Assembly (NCBI RefSeq): GCF_030036535.1
Contig: NZ_CP080387.1
Coordinates: 2,662,501-2,726,500, forward strand
Length of the DNA stretch: 64,000 nt
Reading direction: 5' to 3'
From: Agrobacterium cucumeris
GTDB lineage: Bacteria > Pseudomonadota > Alphaproteobacteria > Rhizobiales > Rhizobiaceae
Position numbers and translations under genes: made by a program. The notes beneath the pieces were generated by a model, which saw only the letters and a program-made list of their open reading frames with translations, was not told the origin of the DNA and searched no databases. Below, in pieces: positions 58,600 through 64,000 of the stretch (position 1 is the stretch's first letter; each line of letters opens with the position of its first letter).

Positions 58600-60768
58600 G
58601 TGAGCCGCACGAATAAATTCGGTCTTTCTATCGATGACAAGCTTTATGCTTTTTTGACGGATGAAGTGCTGCCGGGCACGGGTCTGGACAGCGAGGCTTT
58701 CTTCGAAGGCTTCTCGGCCATCGTCCACGAGCTTTCTCCGAAGAACCGCGAATTGCTGGCAAAGCGCGATGCGCTGCAGGAAAAACTGGATGGCTGGTAC
58801 CGGCAGAACGGCGCTCCGGTGGATTTTGCTGTCTATGAGGGCTTTCTGAAGGAAATCGGTTACCTGCTGCCGGAAGGCCCCGGCTTCCAGGTGGAAACCG
58901 GCAATGTCGATCCGGAAATTGCTGCCGTCGCCGGCCCGCAACTCGTTGTTCCGGTGATGAACGCGCGTTATGCGCTGAATGCCGCCAATGCCCGCTGGGG
59001 TTCGCTTTACGACGCGCTTTACGGCACCGATGCCATCTCCGATGCTGATGGTGCGGAAAAGGGCAGGGGCTACAATCCGAAGCGCGGCGAAAAGGTCATC
59101 ACCTGGGCGCGCAACTTCCTCGATGAATCGGCGCCGCTCGAAACGGCAGGCTGGTCCGATGTGTCAGGCTTCAAGATCGTTGACGGCCTGTTGCAGCTTG
59201 CAATCGGCGACGCCACGACGGGGTTGAAGGACGCTGCACAATTCAAGGGCTTTACCGGTGAGGCGGAAAAGCCGGAAACGATCCTGCTCGGCAGAAACGG
59301 TTTGCACACCGAAATCGTCATTGATCCATCGACGGAAATCGGCAAGGGCGACGAGGCGGGCATCTCCGATGTCATTCTCGAATCCGCGCTGACGACCATC
59401 ATGGATTGTGAGGATTCGGTCGCTGCCGTCGATGCGGAAGACAAGGTTCTGGTTTACGGCAACTGGCTTGGCCTGATGCGCGGCGATCTGACGGAGGAGG
59501 TTGCCAAGGGTGGCAAGACCTTCACCCGCAGGCTGAATCCGGATCGTTATTATACCGCGCCCAATGGTTCGGCGCTCACTTTGCCGGGTCGCTCGCTGAT
59601 GCTGGTGCGCAATGTCGGTCATCTCATGACCAATCCGGCAATCCTCGACAGGGATGGCCGCGAGGTTCCGGAAGGCATCATGGATGCTGTCGTCACCGCA
59701 CTGATCGCGCTTTACGACGTCGGCCCGTCCGGGCGGCGGCAGAATTCCCGCGCCGGCTCCATGTATGTCGTCAAGCCGAAAATGCACGGGCCGGAAGAGG
59801 TCGCCTTCGCCAACGAGATATTCTCTCGCGTCGAAAACCTCATCGATATGACGCCGAACACCATGAAGATGGGCATCATGGATGAGGAGCGCCGCACCAC
59901 GGTTAACCTCAAGGAAAGTATCCGCGCTGCGAAGGATCGCGTTGTCTTCATCAACACCGGCTTCCTCGACCGCACGGGCGACGAAATCCATACCTCGATG
60001 GAAGCGGGGCCGATGATCCGCAAGGGCGACATGAAACAGGCCGCCTGGATTACCGCTTACGAGAACTGGAACGTCGATATTGGTCTGGAATGCGGCCTTT
60101 CCGGCCACGCGCAGATCGGCAAGGGTATGTGGGCCATGCCGGACCTGATGGCGGCGATGCTGGAGCAGAAGATCGCACATCCGAAAGCGGGCGCCAATAC
60201 CGCCTGGGTGCCGTCGCCGACGGCGGCGACGCTGCATGCCACACATTATCACAAGGTCGATGTCGCAGCCGTTCAGGAAGGCTTGAAAAGCCGAGGTCGC
60301 GCGAAGCTTTCCGATATTCTGTCGGTGCCGGTCGCGCCACGTCCCAACTGGACGCCGGAGGAAATCCAGCGCGAACTCGACAATAATGCGCAGGGCATTC
60401 TGGGATATGTCGTGCGCTGGGTCGATCAGGGTGTCGGTTGCTCCAAGGTGCCTGACATCAACAATGTCGGACTGATGGAAGATCGCGCGACGCTGCGCAT
60501 CTCCGCACAGCACATGGCGAACTGGCTGCGCCATGGCGTGGTGACGGAAGGGCAGATCGTTGAGACAATGAAGCGCATGGCTGCCGTAGTCGATGGGCAG
60601 AATGCCGCCGACGCTGCGTATCTGCCGATGGCGTCCGATTTTGAAGGATCGATCGCATTTCAGGCGGCTGTCGAGCTTGTGCTGAAGGGCCGCGAACAGC
60701 CGAATGGCTACACCGAACCGGTTCTGCACCGCCGCCGCCTGGAACTGAAGGCGAAGCAATCAGCCTGA
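58600..60768 (+). CDS. glcB: Malate synthase G
   Basis: 722-residue G-type malate synthase, condensing glyoxylate with acetyl-CoA. The GTG at 58600 follows GAGGAGG; the overlapping ATG at 58598 is closed at once by TGA. The core shows [17 protein letters not shown] and [17 protein letters not shown]. Length matches the monomeric G isoform (about 720). No isocitrate lyase is in the window. Confidence 0.96.
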   Translation: MSRTNKFGLSIDDKLYAFLTDEVLPGTGLDSEAFFEGFSAIVHELSPKNRELLAKRDALQEKLDGWYRQNGAPVDFAVYEGFLKEIGYLLPEGPGFQVETGNVDPEIAAVAGPQLVVPVMNARYALNAANARWGSLYDALYGTDAISDADGAEKGRGYNPKRGEKVITWARNFLDESAPLETAGWSDVSGFKIVDGLLQLAIGDATTGLKDAAQFKGFTGEAEKPETILLGRNGLHTEIVIDPSTEIGKGDEAGISDVILESALTTIMDCEDSVAAVDAEDKVLVYGNWLGLMRGDLTEEVAKGGKTFTRRLNPDRYYTAPNGSALTLPGRSLMLVRNVGHLMTNPAILDRDGREVPEGIMDAVVTALIALYDVGPSGRRQNSRAGSMYVVKPKMHGPEEVAFANEIFSRVENLIDMTPNTMKMGIMDEERRTTVNLKESIRAAKDRVVFINTGFLDRTGDEIHTSMEAGPMIRKGDMKQAAWITAYENWNVDIGLECGLSGHAQIGKGMWAMPDLMAAMLEQKIAHPKAGANTAWVPSPTAATLHATHYHKVDVAAVQEGLKSRGRAKLSDILSVPVAPRPNWTPEEIQRELDNNAQGILGYVVRWVDQGVGCSKVPDINNVGLMEDRATLRISAQHMANWLRHGVVTEGQIVETMKRMAAVVDGQNAADAAYLPMASDFEGSIAFQAAVELVLKGREQPNGYTEPVLHRRRLELKAKQSA

Positions 60769-60794
60769 AACCGAGTCAGGCGTTTAGATAAATA

Positions 60795-60828
60795 AAAAAG
60801 CCGCCGGGAAATTCCACGGCGGCTTTTT
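60795..60828. terminator. Bidirectional terminator between glcB and the L,D-transpeptidase gene
   Basis: Stem AAAAAGCCGCCG (60795-60806) and CGGCGGCTTTTT (60817-60828) with T runs on both strands, between convergent genes. Confidence 0.92.
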
Positions 60829-60847
60829 CTTTGTCTTCTGTCTTATC

Positions 60848-61561
60848 TTACTGGATCACGACGACCTTGGAGCTGCGGCCCGGACGGACACGGCTGTAAA
60901 GATCCATGACATCCTGGTTGATCATGCGGATGCAGCCGGAAGAGGCGGCGGTGCCGATCGAAGCCCATTCGGGCGAACCATGGATACGGAACAGCGTATC
61001 CTGTCCCTTTTCGTTAAAGAGATACATGGCGCGCGCGCCGAGCGGGTTGGACAGGCCGGGGCCCATGCCTGCCTCGACATATTTCGCGACTTCGGGCTTG
61101 CGGTCCGCCATTTCCTTCGGCGGATGCCACATCGGCCATTCCTGCTTCCAGGCAACATAGGCTTCACCGGCCCAGGCAAAACCTGCCTTGCCGACGCCGA
61201 TGCCGTACCGGACGGCGCGGTTGCCGGACAGGATGTAATAAAGGTAACGATCGCGCGTATTGACGATGATCGTGCCGGGACGTTCGTTCGTCTGGAACTC
61301 AACGATCTGGCGACGGAACTTCTCGTTTACGCGATTGATCGGAATGGCCGGCAGCGCATAGCCCGCATCGGTCACGGGACCGTATACGTCATTGAAAATC
61401 TGGACGGTTTCGACCTTCGCCGGAACGGGGTCGGCAACCGGCACTGACGCCGCGATCTTGCCGGATGTCGGGCGAGTTGATTGGGAGGTGGTTTCAGCGC
61501 AGCCGGCCAGAGCCAGTGCTGCCGTCAGACCAAGTGCGGTCAATGAAGTACGGATGCGCAT
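60848..61561 (-). CDS. L,D-transpeptidase (YkuD) lipoprotein
   Basis: 237-residue lipoprotein. The ATG at 61561 gives a signal with lipobox LALAGC (Cys21); the longer in-frame start at 61633 would bury it. The YkuD domain shows IHGSPEWASIGTAASSGC with catalytic His and Cys. It should form 3-3 peptidoglycan crosslinks or anchor proteins to the wall, in the periplasm. L,D-transpeptidases are abundant in polar-growing Agrobacterium; which paralogue this is cannot be told. Confidence 0.92.
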   Translation of the reverse strand: MRIRTSLTALGLTAALALAGCAETTSQSTRPTSGKIAASVPVADPVPAKVETVQIFNDVYGPVTDAGYALPAIPINRVNEKFRRQIVEFQTNERPGTIIVNTRDRYLYYILSGNRAVRYGIGVGKAGFAWAGEAYVAWKQEWPMWHPPKEMADRKPEVAKYVEAGMGPGLSNPLGARAMYLFNEKGQDTLFRIHGSPEWASIGTAASSGCIRMINQDVMDLYSRVRPGRSSKVVVIQ

Positions 61562-61744
61562 GTTGTTCTCGCGGAAAATTCGCCAAATTGTGCGAAGGAG
61601 TAGGCTTAATTGGATAAATCGGTTATTTTCCATTCAGCCGCTCTTGGCAAGCCGTTGCGCCGCCGCGAGACGGTCGCGCATTTAAAATTACCGGTTGATT
61701 GCCTTTTTGCAACAATAGGCCAAACGCTTCAGCAGCCTTTATCC

Positions 61745-62230
61745 ATGACTATTCTTTCCGTTACCAACAATAATCCCTTAATAGACGGTCGCCAGTCGGA
61801 CAAGGCGATGCTGGTACGTCGCGGCGTTCAGGTCCTTTTGCACGAGATGCGTCATTCGGTGCTGCCGGAACTGCCGCTTGCGAGCGGACGAAGGGCGGAT
61901 CTCATCAGCCTGTCGGTCAAGGGGGAGATCTGGATCATCGAAATCAAATCTTCGATCGAGGATTTTCGTGTCGATCGCAAATGGCCGGAATACCGATTGC
62001 ATTGCGACCGGCTGTTTTTCGCCACCCATCCGGAAGTGCCGACCGATATCTTTCCGGAAGAGTGCGGATTGATCCTTTCGGATGGATATGGTGCCCATAT
62101 GCTTCGCGATGCGCCGGAGCATAAATTGCCGCCGGCGACCCGCAAATCTGTGATGCTGGATTTCTCGAGAACCGCTGCAACCCGGTTGATGCTGGCGGAA
62201 TGGACGACCGGGCGCAGCTTCGGAGAGTGA
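61745..62230 (+). CDS. mmcB: MmcB-type DNA repair protein
   Basis: 161-residue COG5321 protein. A PD-(D/E)xK-like nuclease core is visible: RRADLISL, then IWIIEIKSS, then KWPEYRLHCDRLFFA. Caulobacter MmcB contributes to mitomycin C resistance. The ATG at 61745 fits the family. It ends directly against actR (convergent stops, no spacer). I saw no clear LexA box upstream. Confidence 0.88.
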   Translation: MTILSVTNNNPLIDGRQSDKAMLVRRGVQVLLHEMRHSVLPELPLASGRRADLISLSVKGEIWIIEIKSSIEDFRVDRKWPEYRLHCDRLFFATHPEVPTDIFPEECGLILSDGYGAHMLRDAPEHKLPPATRKSVMLDFSRTAATRLMLAEWTTGRSFGE

Positions 62231-62818
62231 TTACTTCGGTGCGCGCTTGGCGAGAATGCGCTGCAAGGTGCGCCGGTGCATGTTGAGACGGCGGGCGGTC
62301 TCCGAGACGTTGCGTTCGCACATTTCATAAACGCGCTGAATATGCTCCCACCGCACCCGGTCGGCTGACATGGGGTTCTCAGGGACTTCGGTCTTTTCGC
62401 CCTTGCGCTGCGTCAGGGCATTAAAGACATCGTCCGCATCGGCGGGTTTGGCCAGATAATCCAGCGCTCCAAGCTTCACGGCGGTAACGGCGGTTGCGAT
62501 GTTGCCATAACCGGTCAGAACGACGATCTGCGTATCGTCCCGGTTCTGCCTGATGGCTTCGATTACTTCCAGTCCGTTGCCATCGGCAAGCCGCAGATCG
62601 ACCACCGCGTATTTAGGCGGTGCGGCCTTGGAGCGGGCAATACCATCGCTGACCGTCTCGGCAGTGTCGACGGCAAATCCGCGCGTTTCCATTGCCCGGG
62701 CAAGCCGGCGCAGAAACGGGCCGTCATCATCGACGATCAGCAGAGATTTGTCGGGTCCGATGGGGTCGATATCGTCCGCAGGTGCGCTGGTGGTTGGGGT
62801 CTGGTCTTCTGTCTTCAT
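62231..62818 (-). CDS. actR: ActR (RegA/PrrA-type) redox response regulator
   Basis: 195-residue regulator with a receiver domain (phospho-acceptor D74 in VVDLRLADGNG) and a short C-terminal Fis-type HTH (NVSETARRLNMHRRTLQRIL). It controls acid tolerance, low-oxygen respiration and CO2/N2 genes in relatives. It lies 72 bp downstream of its kinase actS. Confidence 0.95.
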   Translation of the reverse strand: MKTEDQTPTTSAPADDIDPIGPDKSLLIVDDDGPFLRRLARAMETRGFAVDTAETVSDGIARSKAAPPKYAVVDLRLADGNGLEVIEAIRQNRDDTQIVVLTGYGNIATAVTAVKLGALDYLAKPADADDVFNALTQRKGEKTEVPENPMSADRVRWEHIQRVYEMCERNVSETARRLNMHRRTLQRILAKRAPK

Positions 62819-62890
62819 GTTTCCGGCCTTCCGGCAACTTCGTCGGCTTTGTTTCTTCTTCTTATCGCCGCTTCAACGTGGATGGTAAAG

Positions 62891-64000
62891 TCAACGGTTT
62901 CTTTTATCGTCCATAAGCGCGCGAGGCCAGATGATTGTGACCCGCGCCCCGGTTTTGCTGGAGCCGCGATTTTCGAAGGTAACGGCGGCGCCGGATCGCT
63001 CAAGCAGTGTCTTGGCGATAAAAAGGCCAAGTCCCAGCCCGCCCGCCCGGGTGTCGTTGTGCCGTTCCGTCACATAGGGCTCACCGATACGGGCAAGCAC
63101 GTCATGGGCATAACCCGGCCCATCATCCTCGATGAGGACCGCGACATTCTGCGAATCATGCTCCACCGTCACCGTCACCTTCTCCCGCGCATAGTCCACG
63201 CCGTTTTCGATGAGGTTGCCCAGTCCGTAGATGATGCCGGCGTTGCGAATGCCGACCGGTTCGTCGGCCCGGTTGCTCTTTTCCACGAGCTCAAGGCGAA
63301 TGCCGAATTCCCGGTGCGGCGCCATCACCTCCTCGATCAGCGAAGACAGCGGCAGGCGGCGCATATGTTCCTCATTATCGGCGGAAAGCGATGTGAGGCG
63401 GCGCAGAATATCGCGGCACCTTTCACTCTGGCTGCGCAGCAGCGCTATGTCTTCGCCATATTTTTCATCATTTCCGAGTTCCCGCTCCATTTCCTTGGCG
63501 ACAACGCTGATGGTCGCAAGCGGCGTGCCGAGCTCATGCGCTGCGGCGGCTGCCAGCCCATCCAGCTGCGAGAGGTGTTTTTCCCGCTCCAGCACCAGTT
63601 CGGTTGCAGCCAGCGCGTCCGCCAGCTGATTGGCCTCATGCGAAACGCGATAGGCATAAAAGGCCGCAAAGGATGTGGTGGCGATGATCGCGACCCAGGT
63701 ACCGACATGCAGCAGAAGCTGGATCGGCAAAACCTCGCCGGGATACCAGGGAACCGGAAACGGCGAAAAGGCGATCGCAGTCGAGCAGATGACGGCAAAA
63801 GCAAGAAGAATAAGCGAATGCCGCAGCGGCTGCGAGGCAAACGCGATGATGACCTGCACGCAGATCAGCGGCGCGAAAGGATTGGAAAGGCCGCCGGTAA
63901 TATAGATCAGCGCCGTCAATTGCAGCAGGTCGAAGGCCAGCAGCAATGTCGCTTCCCAGGGTTCCAGGCGATAGGTGGAGGGAAAGCGGGCGGTGAGAAA
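62891..64000 (-). CDS. actS: ActS (RegB/PrrB-type) redox sensor kinase, N-terminus outside window
   Basis: C-terminal 369 codons of a membrane histidine kinase; the frame is open to the window edge and the first transmembrane helices are missing. The quinone-sensing motif GGLSNPF of RegB kinases is present between membrane segments. The H-box is AAAHELGTPLATIS, and the ATPase has EDDGPGYA and GLGLGLFIA. It pairs with actR. Confidence 0.94.
   Translation of the reverse strand, partial: FLTARFPSTYRLEPWEATLLLAFDLLQLTALIYITGGLSNPFAPLICVQVIIAFASQPLRHSLILLAFAVICSTAIAFSPFPVPWYPGEVLPIQLLLHVGTWVAIIATTSFAAFYAYRVSHEANQLADALAATELVLEREKHLSQLDGLAAAAAHELGTPLATISVVAKEMERELGNDEKYGEDIALLRSQSERCRDILRRLTSLSADNEEHMRRLPLSSLIEEVMAPHREFGIRLELVEKSNRADEPVGIRNAGIIYGLGNLIENGVDYAREKVTVTVEHDSQNVAVLIEDDGPGYAHDVLARIGEPYVTERHNDTRAGGLGLGLFIAKTLLERSGAAVTFENRGSSKTGARVTIIWPRALMDDKRNR

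Noticed and set aside
59164..60759. Long open frame on the minus strand (about 530 codons) antisense to glcB
   Set aside because: It lies wholly inside a recognised gene, has no family motif or ribosome binding site, and is the expected by-product of GC-biased third positions. Similar shadows occur at 22-24.5 kb (phaZ), 28.6-29.7 kb (folC) and 42.2-43.6 kb (ahcY).

Overview
The window looks like the replication-origin region of the main (circular) chromosome of an Agrobacterium-type rhizobium (Alphaproteobacteria, Hyphomicrobiales). I infer this from gene content and order: hemE beside a DnaA-box-bearing intergenic gap; an rsmG-parA-parB partition locus with parS sites; ChvG/ChvI next to a short HprK and pckA; alphaproteobacterial AddAB; and ActR/ActS. 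Codon use and composition look uniform. I see no rRNA, tRNA, CRISPR array, insertion sequence, prophage or pseudogene. This is core chromosome, not an accessory island.

Layout. 1-10 kb: htpX (cut by the window edge) diverges from a small SdhAF4-type (DUF1674) gene. A minus-strand block toward the origin follows: parB, parA, rsmG, mnmG, mnmE, rho, hemJ, hemE. 10.07-10.48 kb: the only gene-free stretch over 300 bp, the candidate oriC. 10.5-20.8 kb: mostly plus-strand genes leaving the origin (PPDK/PEPS regulator, maf, aroE, coaE, dnaQ; Tim44-like, mltA, smr, xre, gyrB), with secB and fxsA opposed. 21-30 kb: nitroreductase, a FAH-family enzyme, an intracellular PHB depolymerase, a YgjP-type metallopeptidase and trpF-trpB-trpA-accD-folC. 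30-42 kb: a minus-strand run divL, tsaE-amgK fusion, murU-like, addB, addA, trxA. 42-49 kb: ahcY, the regulatory PTS genes (HPr, EIIA-Man, HprK) packed with chvG/chvI, then divergent pckA. 49-55 kb: arfB, kbp, and the minus-strand his operon (hisB, DUF2628, hisH, hisA, hisF, hisE, coaA). 55-64 kb: hslV-hslU, DUF1402, glcB, an L,D-transpeptidase lipoprotein, mmcB, actR and the 3' part of actS.

How it fits together. Origin functions (oriC, ParAB-parS, gyrB), a cell-cycle pseudokinase (DivL), envelope recycling and remodelling (AmgK, MurU, MltA, L,D-transpeptidase), acid and redox sensing (ChvGI, ActRS) and gluconeogenic/glyoxylate metabolism (pckA, glcB) sit close together. Perfect-stem terminators mark most operon ends.

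I did not find a convincing undescribed multi-gene system. The most useful non-textbook signals are: five parS-like sites spread over 21 kb, two of them within reading frames encoding SRET; a Tyr in place of the phosphoacceptor His in DivL; the TsaE-AmgK fusion beside MurU; an AccD that has lost three of its four zinc-ribbon cysteines; a DUF1402 protein with a lysozyme-like motif; and several unassigned palindromic operators upstream of ahcY, pckA, glcB, htpX and the FAH gene.
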